From a virus: DNA of 62,660 nt. A program made the position numbers and the translations under genes. Of the stretch, positions 25,541 to 34,396 are shown piece after piece (the stretch's first letter is position 1; each line of letters starts with the position of its first letter). The notes below the pieces were generated by a model. It made no database searches. It was not told the DNA's origin and was given only the letters and a program-made list of their open reading frames with translations. The stretch is taken from the IMG/VR virus record IMGVR_UViG_3300001918_000027, positions 1-62,660 of that record. One strand, given 5' to 3'.

Positions 25541-27824
25541 TGCTTGTAGGTATATCTGATGATAAAACTTTTAACGGTACATACTTTACATCGAATTCAC
25601 CCTCTGTGGTATCGATTAGAATAGATGCAGGGGAGGGATAACAAGCCCGGTCATCTTCCTGCATGATGGGCACCCATTTGCGTAAAACAGTGTTTGTAGT
25701 TTTCTCCTCTAAAGGCCTGTAGTCATTAATTTCTATTAGCTCCCAGCGTTGCCCCCTGGCAATAATGTGTTCGCGATGAAACCAATTACAGGCATCGTTA
25801 TTGTTGAGGTAAAAAAAGGTGTCGTAATGCTGGCCATTCCTCGTAATGGCAAACCGCTGCAGGTAGAACTTTTTCAATAAGCCCGCAGCACGAAGGGCCC
25901 CGGGACCGGTACCTATGCGTTCATCGCTGTAGGAAAGCACGGGATCGTTTTCGCCACCGGGTTTATAGTTTACGGCAAACATGAAAGGAAGGGTGGTGTA
26001 GTCCTGGCCATCGAAACGCCAGCCACCAAAACCGGAAACATTGCCCTTGTAGTACGCCAGCTTTGGCGCAAAGGTGTTCTGTGCTTCATCCCGGCTTGTA
26101 TTGCTGATGTTTTCCGGAATTATTACCGGCAGCTGTGGGGCTTCTCCAGTAATGCCTTGCCACTGCACGGCGTCGTAGTGCACCATAGGCGAAAAGAACC
26201 TATTGGTGGCCTCACGCTTACCTGCCTTAAACCTTGATGGAAAAACATATTTTGCCGTGGCCAATTCTGAGCTATATCTATCCCTGAGTTTCTTTACCAA
26301 GCCATCGTTGCCGTCTTCTTTATAATTCAAAATCATCTCCCGTTCGTGGTCGCTGAAAATTGAAAGCTTCGATGTCTTAAGAAAATCCTGCTTATCCTGC
26401 CAATCGACAAAATCACCATTGAAGTACCCTGGTCTTGGCACCGTTTCGCCCGGTAGTAAGTAGGGATGTTGAGGCTCCAGTACAACTACTTTGTTGATGC
26501 TATCGGTTTGAGGTATGATATTGAATTCATCAATAATGCCTCTTAGCAAGTCAAGCCATTTGTATTTTTTAAAGGCAGGATAGTTTTTAAAATCTATACG
26601 GCCACCAACCGGTATCCGGAAGTAAGCAATACTGAATTCATCAACCCTCAGCTTTACCCTTGCACGGCCGAGGTTACTATCGAAAGTCCGTAGCCATAGC
26701 CGGGCAGTAATAACGTCGCCGGGATCAGCTGAAATAAGCTGCCAGTCTTCAACGCTGCCGTAAAATCTGCGCTTGTTTACCAAACCCGGAGGAGCACTCA
26801 GTGATTTAAGCGAGGTTTCCGCTATTTGGGTACCGTTTTTAAACCACCGCACCCAGAGATGCATATCGGAATTGGAGTTGACCTCTGTTTCTAAAAAAAT
26901 GCTTATAAAAAACCCGGCCTCAATGGTTCCGAAGTTATAAGCCGGCAGATATGTCCACCGCATGGCCTTGTTGGCAACATCGTAATCATAGCTGCCGTTG
27001 TTATCAAAGCCACCGGCAGTGCTGTCATTGCTTACGTCTGCATCGATGTACTCCGTCCGGGAAATACCTGATCTATTGAACTCATTTACTGATTTGGCAA
27101 GAAAATCGAGTTCATCCAATTGCGTGCCTTCGCTGAATTGAAAATTACCCCATGTCCACGGCATCACCAGCCTGCGGAAGAAGTCGGTATCAAGGAATTG
27201 GCTCTGTATTCGATAGCCGGCCTTTTTAAAGCCCTGAAACAGGCAATACCAGGGCGATATCGAAGGCCTCATGTAGTCAACGGCTACATCGGTATCATTT
27301 GCCGCAAAGGCATCGCGGTACCGCACAGGAGCAAACACATAGGGTAGACTGATATCTCTGCCATCATAGGCCCAGCTGGCTACTATCGTGGCTTTATCAA
27401 AGACTAAGTTTATGTCTTTAAGAATATCGTATAAGGTGGTTTCCTCGAGGTCGATTTTCCAGTCTGCGTTGTTGCCAAAAAAATCTACTTCATAACCAAG
27501 TGGCCGCCAGTTATGACTAGCTTCTTTCAGGAATGCTTTACCAACGAGTAGCTCCTGGCCGTTAGCCTCGATGAGAGCCTTTCTAAAATTGGAATAAATT
27601 TTTTCCGGCGTAAGGTCTTCGTTTGCGGGGTTATGGTATGCGTTAAAGACTTGGTCATTTACTGCTGTAGCAGGCAAGCCAATACCCAGGCTTTCGCTCG
27701 ACTTCTTTTTTTGAAAGTCGCTGGCGTCCTCGAGTTTGTAATTGATTGATACCGCGATGTTTTCCTCCGGCAGGTCAACCTCGGTGTCATCAACAACTAT
27801 CCTTATGTAACGAGACTTTGGCAT
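25533..27824 (-). CDS. Large tail protein, probably tail tip or baseplate
   Basis: 763 residues. It begins YIRIVVDDTEVDLPEENIAV and contains many beta segments with Trp/Tyr-rich turns (RAFITRNGQHYDTFFYLNN-like region near 680). It sits directly upstream of the tape measure in transcription order, overlapping it by eight bases. The size and context fit a distal tail or tip protein of siphophages. I do not recognise a specific domain. Confidence 0.65.
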   Translation of the reverse strand: MPKSRYIRIVVDDTEVDLPEENIAVSINYKLEDASDFQKKKSSESLGIGLPATAVNDQVFNAYHNPANEDLTPEKIYSNFRKALIEANGQELLVGKAFLKEASHNWRPLGYEVDFFGNNADWKIDLEETTLYDILKDINLVFDKATIVASWAYDGRDISLPYVFAPVRYRDAFAANDTDVAVDYMRPSISPWYCLFQGFKKAGYRIQSQFLDTDFFRRLVMPWTWGNFQFSEGTQLDELDFLAKSVNEFNRSGISRTEYIDADVSNDSTAGGFDNNGSYDYDVANKAMRWTYLPAYNFGTIEAGFFISIFLETEVNSNSDMHLWVRWFKNGTQIAETSLKSLSAPPGLVNKRRFYGSVEDWQLISADPGDVITARLWLRTFDSNLGRARVKLRVDEFSIAYFRIPVGGRIDFKNYPAFKKYKWLDLLRGIIDEFNIIPQTDSINKVVVLEPQHPYLLPGETVPRPGYFNGDFVDWQDKQDFLKTSKLSIFSDHEREMILNYKEDGNDGLVKKLRDRYSSELATAKYVFPSRFKAGKREATNRFFSPMVHYDAVQWQGITGEAPQLPVIIPENISNTSRDEAQNTFAPKLAYYKGNVSGFGGWRFDGQDYTTLPFMFAVNYKPGGENDPVLSYSDERIGTGPGALRAAGLLKKFYLQRFAITRNGQHYDTFFYLNNNDACNWFHREHIIARGQRWELIEINDYRPLEEKTTNTVLRKWVPIMQEDDRACYPSPASILIDTTEGEFDVKYVPLKVLSSDIPTSNE

Positions 27825-28384
27825 TACCTCAGTGTGAACTTAGAATGTGAAAGTGTGAATTCAATACCTACCCTGTATATGTATCTGTCCTCGGCTTTCA
27901 GCTTTTCAAAATCGGTATCGGAGATAACAATTGGCAAATAGGAATCGGGCTGGCCCTGAATGCCTTTATGCTCTATCCAGGCCCGAGGCGATAGAAACAA
28001 TTCCTCAATCCAGGGCATTGCTGACTCCGGATAGAAATCAGAAACCGCAGAATAGGTATCATTGGAATCAACATTAAACCTCATGACGGCATGCTCAGGC
28101 TTAGAAACCGGAGCCGATGGCGACCGCCTCCAACGCTCGGAGCTCTGCTGATTCATAACCCTGACTTCGTGAAAATTGAGGCCATCAATGGTACCGCATC
28201 CACTGAGGAAATGAATCCTGAGGTCTTCGCAGGGCTTACCAACGGCGTAGTTTACCGTGGTCGCAATGGTAGCAGGTATTGCATTCCTGAGTTGAATAAA
28301 GTATTCGCCTACTTCATCAAAATTGATTGCGGGAAAAAGCGCCTTTAAATTCTTTGGCCCCGATGGTATGTAGATAAGTTTCAT
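27824..28384 (-). CDS. Tail protein of unknown type
   Basis: 186 residues from the ATG at 28384; the reading frame runs on two codons to a TTG. The end overlaps the next start by one base, and its start overlaps the upstream stop (TAATG). The segments AINFDEVGEYFIQLRNAIPA and MPWIEELFLSPRAWIEHKGI look folded. It has no recognised family. As it sits between two large tail proteins, a tail role is inferred. Confidence 0.55.
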   Translation of the reverse strand: MKLIYIPSGPKNLKALFPAINFDEVGEYFIQLRNAIPATIATTVNYAVGKPCEDLRIHFLSGCGTIDGLNFHEVRVMNQQSSERWRRSPSAPVSKPEHAVMRFNVDSNDTYSAVSDFYPESAMPWIEELFLSPRAWIEHKGIQGQPDSYLPIVISDTDFEKLKAEDRYIYRVGIEFTLSHSKFTLR

Positions 28385-29832
28385 TAACAAATAAATTCGG
28401 TTTGATTACCAACTGTACCCGTGCTGCTATCAAGGATATAAATTGGCCCGGCTGTAAATCCGGTATCGCTTACGAAATTGAAGCCAAGCACGGGCTGATT
28501 GAGGTCCTCGTTTGGATAAAGAACCATACCGGTTTCAAAGGTTGCCGATGTGCTGTAAACCGTTGTTGCGGACTCACTACAATGTGCCTGAGCCTGATTG
28601 CTAAGCCTTACTTGATAACTATAGATTTGAGGCCCGGATTGATTTACCACGGTAAACTGCTGTTCATCACCTTGGCCAATTTGCTGATCACTACAAACAG
28701 GCTCAATAACAATTGTAAATTCCCCAAAGCCGAGGTCATCCAAGACAATAGTAGTGGCTGATGTCAACACATTGCTGCCCCCATTTATGCGATACCTAAA
28801 GTTGGTGGCCGAACCCGTACTGCTAAATTGTATAGTTACCTGCCGGTTGCCGGTTTGGGTAATGGAACCAATTGTAACCACTGAGTTGCACAGGCTCGAC
28901 AGCGGCATCACCGTAAATGATTTAATTAGCCCGGTACCGGTTGCACAGCTGCAAACCGGCTCTACCTCAATGTTGTGTATTCCCGGACTGAGGTTATTAA
29001 TGGTTACGGACTTACCGGTGACCTGAAGCCAAACGCCACCATCGACACGGTATTGAAAAAAGTTCGTAGCACCAACGGACACCCAGGTAACTAAAACGTT
29101 TGTTGATATCGGTAACTGTTTAACGGTTATCGACGTAATGGTATCAGTACATACCTCGGTTATATTGGCACTGGCCACAAGATATTCTGATGAATTGATT
29201 GGCCTGTAGTGTAATTGCAGCGTTCCTAAGCAAATGTCATCGGGCAGCAAAACCGGGAAGTAATCGCTTTGATCCTGATTGATTACCTGATTTGGCCTGC
29301 GGGTTGCCGGTAAACAGTTATTTGCCCAGGTGCCGGTGCGATAAGTCGTCAGGTTGGCGGCAAGGTTTTGATTGTCTTCGTGCTGTAGTACAGCATTTAA
29401 TACGAAGAAAGCATTTGATTCGAATCCGGTACCAGCGGTGGCCGGATTACTGCCCGTGGCCTGCACCGGCACAACACCCTCGGGAATAATGAAGCCGTTG
29501 GAATCATAATTGCTGGTTCTAAACCGACAAAAAGCCCTAAGCAGGGGCCCTTGGGCAAAGATGATCTCAGGGCTACCGTTTTGCGCTAAGAACGGCTTCA
29601 GGAATTCCTGAGCCGCATCTTGGATGTCGAACACCCACTCACTGCGCTCACCTTCCTTCTTTCTAAACGCTGTCTTCGATATGGTTCGGTAAAAGATCCC
29701 ATTGAAATAGATATCGCAATACAGTACGGCTGGCGTCACTGCGCTTTCGTCAACTGCAGTAAGCAATACAGGCCTGTAGGCTGCATGTAGGCTATTGGAT
29801 GTGGGTTGCTCTATGATTGCTGTTATTGCCAT
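28384..29832 (-). CDS. Large tail protein with repeated beta-sandwich domains
   Basis: 482 residues. At least two fibronectin- or Ig-like repeats are seen: VLVTWVSVGATNFFQYRVDG near 247, and NRQVTIQFSSTGSATNFRYR near 330, each followed by a similar GVWLQV or GGSNVLT turn and an IEVEPVCS or IVIEPVCS strand. The repeated xxxIEPVCS element shows internal duplication. It probably forms part of the tail surface or tube. Which tail component it is cannot be decided. Confidence 0.65.
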   Translation of the reverse strand: MAITAIIEQPTSNSLHAAYRPVLLTAVDESAVTPAVLYCDIYFNGIFYRTISKTAFRKKEGERSEWVFDIQDAAQEFLKPFLAQNGSPEIIFAQGPLLRAFCRFRTSNYDSNGFIIPEGVVPVQATGSNPATAGTGFESNAFFVLNAVLQHEDNQNLAANLTTYRTGTWANNCLPATRRPNQVINQDQSDYFPVLLPDDICLGTLQLHYRPINSSEYLVASANITEVCTDTITSITVKQLPISTNVLVTWVSVGATNFFQYRVDGGVWLQVTGKSVTINNLSPGIHNIEVEPVCSCATGTGLIKSFTVMPLSSLCNSVVTIGSITQTGNRQVTIQFSSTGSATNFRYRINGGSNVLTSATTIVLDDLGFGEFTIVIEPVCSDQQIGQGDEQQFTVVNQSGPQIYSYQVRLSNQAQAHCSESATTVYSTSATFETGMVLYPNEDLNQPVLGFNFVSDTGFTAGPIYILDSSTGTVGNQTEFIC

Positions 29833-30320
29833 TAAATAGTTTCGCTTTTTTCTTTGATGTATTCCTTATGTATGGCGTTGTCAAAACTTTTGCTCATGTA
29901 GGCATTAAGCCTTTCGCTCACTTTCTTAATTGCGTCTTCAATCATTTCCTGCCGCTTCTTATTTTTACTAAACCGGCTACTTGCTTTCGTTGGCATTCCC
30001 TCCTTTTGCCATACCCTTATTGTGGCTGCTGCAGCTCGCTTGGCTTCTTCCTCCTGCAATCCCCGGAGCTTGAAGTATTCCACTAAAAAAGGGAATTGCT
30101 TAAAGCTGGCTGATTCCTTTGGCAGGCCCTGGTTGACGTACTCCGTGTATTTAACGGCAACTCCCTCGAGGATATCTGCTCCTTTCTCCTTTCGGTTTTC
30201 GGCGTCAAGACTTTCCTCCATTGCCCCGGTGAGGTAGTGGCCCTGGTCGCGGCTCTCCTTCCGAATACCGGCCTCAATAATCTTTTGGGCCCCGCGATAT
30301 ATGGTTTCAATTGATTGCAT
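29832..30320 (-). CDS. Possible tail-completion or HK97 gp10-like protein
   Basis: 162 residues, helical and basic. The pattern LTGAMEESLDAENRKEKGAD, then VAVKYTEYVNQGLP and FPFLVEYFKLRGLQ, loosely resembles HK97 gp10-type minor tail proteins, with a central VNxG turn. It lies among small proteins between the chaperone-like gene and the large tail proteins, where neck and tail completion genes usually sit. It overlaps the upstream gene by 14 bases. Confidence 0.5.
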   Translation of the reverse strand: MQSIETIYRGAQKIIEAGIRKESRDQGHYLTGAMEESLDAENRKEKGADILEGVAVKYTEYVNQGLPKESASFKQFPFLVEYFKLRGLQEEEAKRAAAATIRVWQKEGMPTKASSRFSKNKKRQEMIEDAIKKVSERLNAYMSKSFDNAIHKEYIKEKSETI

Positions 30321-30570
30321 CGAGGAGCTGCTTTTTTCTTTCGAGTTCGATAAACACGGGCTTCAATTGCTTGAAGTTATTTAGAACCCTGGAAATGCAA
30401 AGGCCGCAATCCATTGCCAACCCGGGTTCAACATAGTTTTCCCAGACGGTAAACAAGTAATGCATACTTTCATCGCTGTGCACGGCCTGTGCAGTATCAA
30501 TCATCTTCAGGTCTAATATCTCTTTACGATATGACTGAGGTATCAGATTTGCTATATCGGTATTGCTCAT
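30307..30570 (-). CDS. Small phage protein, unknown
   Basis: 87 residues, helical: SYRKEILDLKMIDTAQAVHS, then MHYLFTVWENYVEPGL and LNNFKQLKPVFIELERKKQL. It has a Cys pair (DCGLCISR). It overlaps its upstream neighbour by four bases and the downstream one by 14, so it belongs to the tail operon. No function recognised. Confidence 0.55.
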   Translation of the reverse strand: MSNTDIANLIPQSYRKEILDLKMIDTAQAVHSDESMHYLFTVWENYVEPGLAMDCGLCISRVLNNFKQLKPVFIELERKKQLLDAIN

Positions 30571-30788
30571 ACTAGTTTTATTTTGAACTTTTCCGCAACC
30601 TTACGCATGATTCTTTCGGTTTTCATGTGGGGATGCTTTGTCTTCAATTGCCGGGCCATTTTTTGCATGGCTTCAACCTTTTCCGGAGGCAATTCATTAG
30701 CCGATTTGATTTGCTTTTCTTCTTTTACATCAGTTCCCAAGGCAGCCTCTAAGACCTCAGGTGGCAAGTGGCAGCTATTAGCAGTCAT
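30567..30788 (-). CDS. Small helical phage protein, unknown
   Basis: 73 residues from the ATG at 30788 (MTANSCHLPPEVLEAAL); an earlier non-preferred start would overlap the upstream gene far more. The C-terminus is basic and helical (RQLKTKHPHMKTERIMRKVA). The start lies 11 bases inside the upstream frame. It is probably a small tail assembly factor, judged from position only. Confidence 0.5.
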   Translation of the reverse strand: MTANSCHLPPEVLEAALGTDVKEEKQIKSANELPPEKVEAMQKMARQLKTKHPHMKTERIMRKVAEKFKIKLV

Positions 30789-31359
30789 TGTTTTTAAATT
30801 TTGGAAGGTTATCGATATCGTAATCCCGTATTTCACAGGGCTGCATTATTCGTGCCCTGAAATCAGCTCTTACACCTGATACCCTATCGATGCCAACGAA
30901 GGAAACCGGTACGGTGAAATACTTGGTTTCGGGCAGCTGCATGGTGTCCTCAAAGAGGCGCTCCCGATCGTGCAAGAGTTTGAGAGCTTTAAAGAAATCA
31001 GCACTCGCGGCTTTCATTCGGTCCCAGTCCTCGGTCACCGGCCGCTGCGATGTTCCGGTTTTGGGGTTTCGGCGTGCCACCTGTTGTCCGTCGTAATACG
31101 TTGTGGTAAGGAAGAACATCGTGATATTAAGTTCCTCCCAGTTGGCTTTCCGGCTTTCGTTACTGCCGGTGCCCCTCGGTGGAAGAAGGAGAACGAGTGG
31201 ATACCGCTTCTCAATAGCGTTTTCGCTGAAAACCTGTGACAGGCTATCGGTATTTAACTCAAGCCCATTTTGCGGTGCCCAAAACAGTCGCCCCCCAAAG
31301 GTTTGGCTGCCATTGAGCACCGCTTTAAAAACATTGTATATCGTACCGTAGTGCTGCAT
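30778..31359 (-). CDS. Possible tail terminator-like protein
   Basis: 193 residues of alpha/beta character: GTIYNVFKAVLNGSQTFGGR at the N-terminus, EKRYPLVLLLPPRGTGSNES near 50, and KYFTVPVSFVGIDRVSGVRA near 145. The order of short strands around a central helix would fit tail terminator proteins that cap the tail tube. The call is weak and rests mostly on location between the chaperone-like gene and the tail tube and tip genes. Confidence 0.45.
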   Translation of the reverse strand: MQHYGTIYNVFKAVLNGSQTFGGRLFWAPQNGLELNTDSLSQVFSENAIEKRYPLVLLLPPRGTGSNESRKANWEELNITMFFLTTTYYDGQQVARRNPKTGTSQRPVTEDWDRMKAASADFFKALKLLHDRERLFEDTMQLPETKYFTVPVSFVGIDRVSGVRADFRARIMQPCEIRDYDIDNLPKFKNNDC

Positions 31360-31790
31360 TATGCCTGCGCCGAAATGGGTTGAATACTGGCCTGTGCTAA
31401 ACTGGCTCTAATTTTTTCTTCTTCGTTAATGCGTTTCTGTACGCTTACACGAATAACCTGTGTTCTCGCTGTCCAGTCCTCGGCCAAGCGAATTACTTCG
31501 TGCTGTAGCCTTATGTATTCCGACATGCTGATGTCCAGGCTTTTCTTGCTTTGGTTTTCCAGCAGGTTGTTACAAACAGCGAATTCAAAAAGCGACAGCT
31601 GGTTTTTCGCCAACAGCAATTTTTGATAAAGCAGGTCAAAGTCTTTTATACCTATACCCAGCGTTGAGGGCGAAACGGTTTGAAGCATCGCCACTGCATT
31701 ATCCCTCCAAAAACCGGAGACATAATCAAGGGGTAAAAACTGTGACCTGAGGTCCTTTGCAAATTCTTGATTGAATTTTTCTGCAATCAT
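31359..31790 (-). CDS. Helical phage protein, unknown
   Basis: 143 residues, almost fully helical with LLYQKLLLAKNQLSLFEFAV near 52 and IRLQHEVIRLAEDWTARTQV near 88. The start shares ATGA with the end of the nuclease-like gene, and its stop touches the ATG of the next gene, which indicates coupled translation. Position suggests a neck or tail assembly role. No family recognised. Confidence 0.55.
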   Translation of the reverse strand: MIAEKFNQEFAKDLRSQFLPLDYVSGFWRDNAVAMLQTVSPSTLGIGIKDFDLLYQKLLLAKNQLSLFEFAVCNNLLENQSKKSLDISMSEYIRLQHEVIRLAEDWTARTQVIRVSVQKRINEEEKIRASLAQASIQPISAQA

Positions 31791-32281
31791 GATGTAGATT
31801 TTATTTGTGAGTGAGTACTAAATGACTTGTTATTGTTATGGTGTTTTAGGCTCCATATCCTCATGCATCCGAGCCGGAGTAATTCAGCATATTGGGATAG
31901 GGTAATAGCAGGGTTGCCGTTCTTCTTACTTATCCTTACCCATTCGGCTCTGAAACCGGTCTTGCCCTGCCTTACTGCAATCAGTCCGGTATGCTTTGGG
32001 CAAAGTGTCTTTGCCAAATCAATAAGGTTTTCGGGCACGGCATAAACCAGGCGATGAATTCTTTTGCTTTCGTGGCGGTGTCCTTTTTTAAAATCAGCCC
32101 TGAGGTCGGATGCACTAATTTTGATTTCAACTTCGGTGACGTACATATCCCGATTTACGTAGATAAGATCGGCTTCGTGTCGCAGGTTCCAACCAAAGCT
32201 TACATTGGGCACAATGGTATAAACCCGGTAATCTAACAGGGCGACAACGGCAGATTCTATATGTCCGGCATGCAATTTCAT
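31787..32281 (-). CDS. MmcB-like PD-(D/E)XK nuclease within the tail operon
   Basis: 164 residues. The nuclease core is seen in RHEADLIYVNRDMYVTEVEI followed by KISASDLRADFKKG: the acidic D near 38, then E and K in VEIK. This matches MmcB/PD-(D/E)XK proteins as I recall them. The C-terminal tail (SLKHHNNNKSFSTHSQ) looks unfolded. A DNA nuclease within a tail operon is unusual; it may have been gained as a cargo gene, or it may act on DNA during packaging. Overlaps of four bases on both sides show it is read with its neighbours. Confidence 0.7.
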   Translation of the reverse strand: MKLHAGHIESAVVALLDYRVYTIVPNVSFGWNLRHEADLIYVNRDMYVTEVEIKISASDLRADFKKGHRHESKRIHRLVYAVPENLIDLAKTLCPKHTGLIAVRQGKTGFRAEWVRISKKNGNPAITLSQYAELLRLGCMRIWSLKHHNNNKSFSTHSQIKSTS

Positions 32282-32550
32282 TTCCGGTTCTTAGCTGGCC
32301 TGCTCCAAGGGCATTGCCTCCAATGCTTTCGGTTTTGGCGTTGGTTGCCCATAACCCACTTTGACGGCTTCCAAAGGCTGCGGTTGGCATTTAACATTTT
32401 GCGTTCATGTTTTACAGCTGGCCTATTTGAGATCACTTTTGTAGCTGTGTCGACTACACCCATAGAAGCCTGATTGGCCTGTGCTGAGGGTGCCCCAGCC
32501 AAAGCAATTAAACCCATAAAAGCGGCCAATTTTCTTAACCCTGATTTCAT
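32278..32550 (-). CDS. Small secreted protein with signal peptide
   Basis: 90 residues. The N-terminus has a Sec signal (KLAAFMGLIALAGAPSAQA, cleavage near residue 25). The mature part is basic with many Arg, Lys and Trp and little visible fold. Its ATG overlaps the TGA of the -1 frame of the preceding gene, and its stop overlaps the nuclease gene by four bases. The tight coupling supports a real gene. An exported basic peptide from a tail operon is hard to explain. Confidence 0.5.
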   Translation of the reverse strand: MKSGLRKLAAFMGLIALAGAPSAQANQASMGVVDTATKVISNRPAVKHERKMLNANRSLWKPSKWVMGNQRQNRKHWRQCPWSRPAKNRK

Positions 32551-32864
32551 CTTTTTGATTTTTGATTTGAACGTTGTTTTATAATTTCTGCTTCCTGATC
32601 CAGGGCTTGGGCTTCGCCGAGTTCTTTTTCCTCCGAGGCATAAAGGAGGACATCGAAGGCCCTGGCCTGCCTGGCGCTTTCGATACTGTTTAGCCCGCTG
32701 CTGGGGATGTCGAATACCTTGGTTTTGGCAATGGTCTTGAGGAAATTAATCCAGCCGAAGCGGTCGAAATGTTGCTGGCTGTATTTACCTGCTTTTGGCC
32801 CGCGGCTTGGGAAAAAGACGGGGAAGTTTTCATGTACAAATGCACAGAAGCGGTCAAAAAAAAA
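32547..32864 (-). CDS. C-terminal extension reached by -1 frameshift
   Basis: Open -1 frame read from the nine-T run. About 105 residues follow: FDRFCAFVHENFPVFFP, then FDRFGWINFLKTIAKTKVFD and AFDVLLYASEEKELGEAQAL. Compared with the zero-frame tail (62 residues rich in Ser, Pro and Ala) this has a normal hydrophobic pattern. It stops with TGA overlapping the ATG of the next gene (ATGA), the same coupling found all along this operon. This supports that the -1 frame is used. Confidence 0.65.
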   Translation of the reverse strand, partial: FFFDRFCAFVHENFPVFFPSRGPKAGKYSQQHFDRFGWINFLKTIAKTKVFDIPSSGLNSIESARQARAFDVLLYASEEKELGEAQALDQEAEIIKQRSNQKSKR

Positions 32865-33460
32865 GCGACCTGAAGGGCGATATCCATTGGCAACTCCAAC
32901 ATCATGGCCAGCCTTTCACTATTGGGGTAAAGAAAGGATTCCTGATAGGGTTCACCTTTTTTTCGTAAATAGATTGCAGCCAGCTTTTGCATTGCCTCCC
33001 ATTTACCGGCACCGAGGTCAGCCATGTCCTTAATCATCTGCTTGCTGTCAATGAATTCTCCAAAAGCCATTTTACTGCCATGTTGCAGCTCCGGTGGGTG
33101 TAGCTCCCACTCGCAGTCCTTCCAAAAGAATTGTTGCTGAGGTTCAATGGTTTCCTCGTCATGCATCAATACCGCAAGGCTTGAAAAATAGATATTGGCA
33201 ATGTCATCAATGTACTGGCTTTGCTTCAATGCCTCGGGTGTGGTACCGGTAAAAAAAGCGAAAACGCAAAACATTTTCTCAAACTGCAGCTCTGATACTT
33301 CTAACTCTTTTTCGATACCATCAGGCATGGCGAGAACCGCTTTGACCTTTTCGTCAAGGTTGCGACCGTACTGATTATAGAAATCAATACGCTGCCCCAG
33401 GGTGATATCCCTGAGGCAGCTGGGCAGTACAAGATGTTTACCGTTGATGACTACACGCAT
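32690..33460 (-). CDS. Tail assembly chaperone-like protein, short (zero-frame) product
   Basis: 256 residues in the zero frame. Residues 1-200 are well-formed (RDITLGQRIDFYNQYGRNLD, LGAGKWEAMQKLAAIYLRKK, LAMMLELPMDIALQVAFF), which I connect with tail assembly chaperones of Bacteroidota phages. After a run of nine T at 32864-32856 (minus strand) the zero frame becomes low-complexity Ser/Thr/Ala/Pro, unlike a real fold. The -1 frame from the same point is open and protein-like to 32547. The gene is thus either a lambda G/GT-like programmed frameshift or carries a one-base error in the homopolymer. Confidence 0.7.
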   Translation of the reverse strand: MRVVINGKHLVLPSCLRDITLGQRIDFYNQYGRNLDEKVKAVLAMPDGIEKELEVSELQFEKMFCVFAFFTGTTPEALKQSQYIDDIANIYFSSLAVLMHDEETIEPQQQFFWKDCEWELHPPELQHGSKMAFGEFIDSKQMIKDMADLGAGKWEAMQKLAAIYLRKKGEPYQESFLYPNSERLAMMLELPMDIALQVAFFLTASVHLYMKTSPSFSQAAGQKQVNTASNISTASAGLISSRPLPKPRYSTSPAAG

Positions 33461-33462
33461 GA

Positions 33463-34263
33463 CTAAGGCTTTGGTTTAGGTTTAGGTCCTGGCTTGACTT
33501 TTTCCTGCGGTTTGTTGACCGGCGTGGCTTGTTGCTCCTGTTGAGCATTTTTTTCGGTAGCGGCCACTGCTGCTTTCAAGGAGTTACGAAATATTGCATC
33601 GGCAGCAGCCCTTTCTGATTCAGTAAGTGGGGTATACTCGCCTTCTTCGAATTCTTCCTCTTCGAATTCATCCAAGAAGTTTTCTTCGAATTCATCCCGC
33701 AGGATAACGCCGTCCTGACCTTTGATATTTACCTTTTCGGCCTCTGCCTTTATGCGTTCCTCTAATTCCAGGGCTTCGCGTTGCGTTGCTTCATTTTCCC
33801 TTACGGCTTCCTGAATAGCCTCAACGAATTCAACGGTAAGCTCGGCGTCCTCAAAGTTTTCAAGGCCGGCCTTTTTGGCAACACCACGCAATACCATTTC
33901 GTCCTCAGGCAGCCTGACATCGGTAAGAAGCCCACTGGGGTCAATGGTTATTATGTTGAGGTAAAGCTGTTCTACTTTATGAAGAAAGAGCTGCTTTTCA
34001 TCACGGTCAATGTTGTGGTCGATAGGTGCATGCTGTTCGCCTATGATTATAGGTGGCAACGGTTTGAACTCAGTTGAGTGCGTAATACCGGCAAGAAAAT
34101 TGAGCTTGTTAAGCAGTTTTCTAAGTGCAGCCTTTACCCCTGTGATAATAAACTGGTTATCGGGATGGCTGGCGATTTTATCGGCATTGTCATGTATGTC
34201 CTGAAGTTTAGTAGCAAGGGTTTTCAAACCTTCCTGTGATGGTGATTCCTGTGTCATAGGCAT
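33463..34263 (-). CDS. Acidic phage protein at the start of the tail operon
   Basis: 266 residues from the ATG at 34263 (MPMTQESPSQEGLK); a TTG upstream would also be possible. Helical N-terminal part (LATKLQDIHDNADKIASH), a middle domain (LYLNIITIDPSGLLTDVRLP), then a very acidic linker (FEENFLDEFEEEEFEEGEYT) and a Pro/Lys tail (KPGPKPKPKP). No domain recognised. As the first gene before the chaperone-like gene it could be a tail tube partner, but the composition argues for an assembly factor. Confidence 0.55.
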   Translation of the reverse strand: MPMTQESPSQEGLKTLATKLQDIHDNADKIASHPDNQFIITGVKAALRKLLNKLNFLAGITHSTEFKPLPPIIIGEQHAPIDHNIDRDEKQLFLHKVEQLYLNIITIDPSGLLTDVRLPEDEMVLRGVAKKAGLENFEDAELTVEFVEAIQEAVRENEATQREALELEERIKAEAEKVNIKGQDGVILRDEFEENFLDEFEEEEFEEGEYTPLTESERAAADAIFRNSLKAAVAATEKNAQQEQQATPVNKPQEKVKPGPKPKPKP

Positions 34264-34363
34264 TTTTTTTAGATGAGAAAAATTGAATATCGACTGATTG
34301 GAATTCAAAGGTAAGGGTAAAAGTTTTTTTTACTATTTATTCGTTTTTTTTACTAAATCAATT

Positions 34364-34371
34364 TATATTTG
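34364..34371 (+). promoter_or_regulatory. Candidate -7 promoter element for the plus-strand accessory island
   Basis: TATATTTG matches TAnnTTTG exactly. No clear TTTG lies 19 bases upstream, only a T-rich stretch. It is 25 bases before the ATG at 34397, and the divergent tail operon starts within 100 bases on the other side. Promoter call is partial. Confidence 0.45.
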
Positions 34372-34396
34372 CAGCATACAATTCAAACGACAAAAA

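Noticed and set aside
32127-32390. 87-codon minus-strand frame overlapping the nuclease and secreted-protein genes
   Set aside because: Both genes on either side have better composition and 4-base overlaps; this frame is Arg/Cys-rich and unlike a fold.
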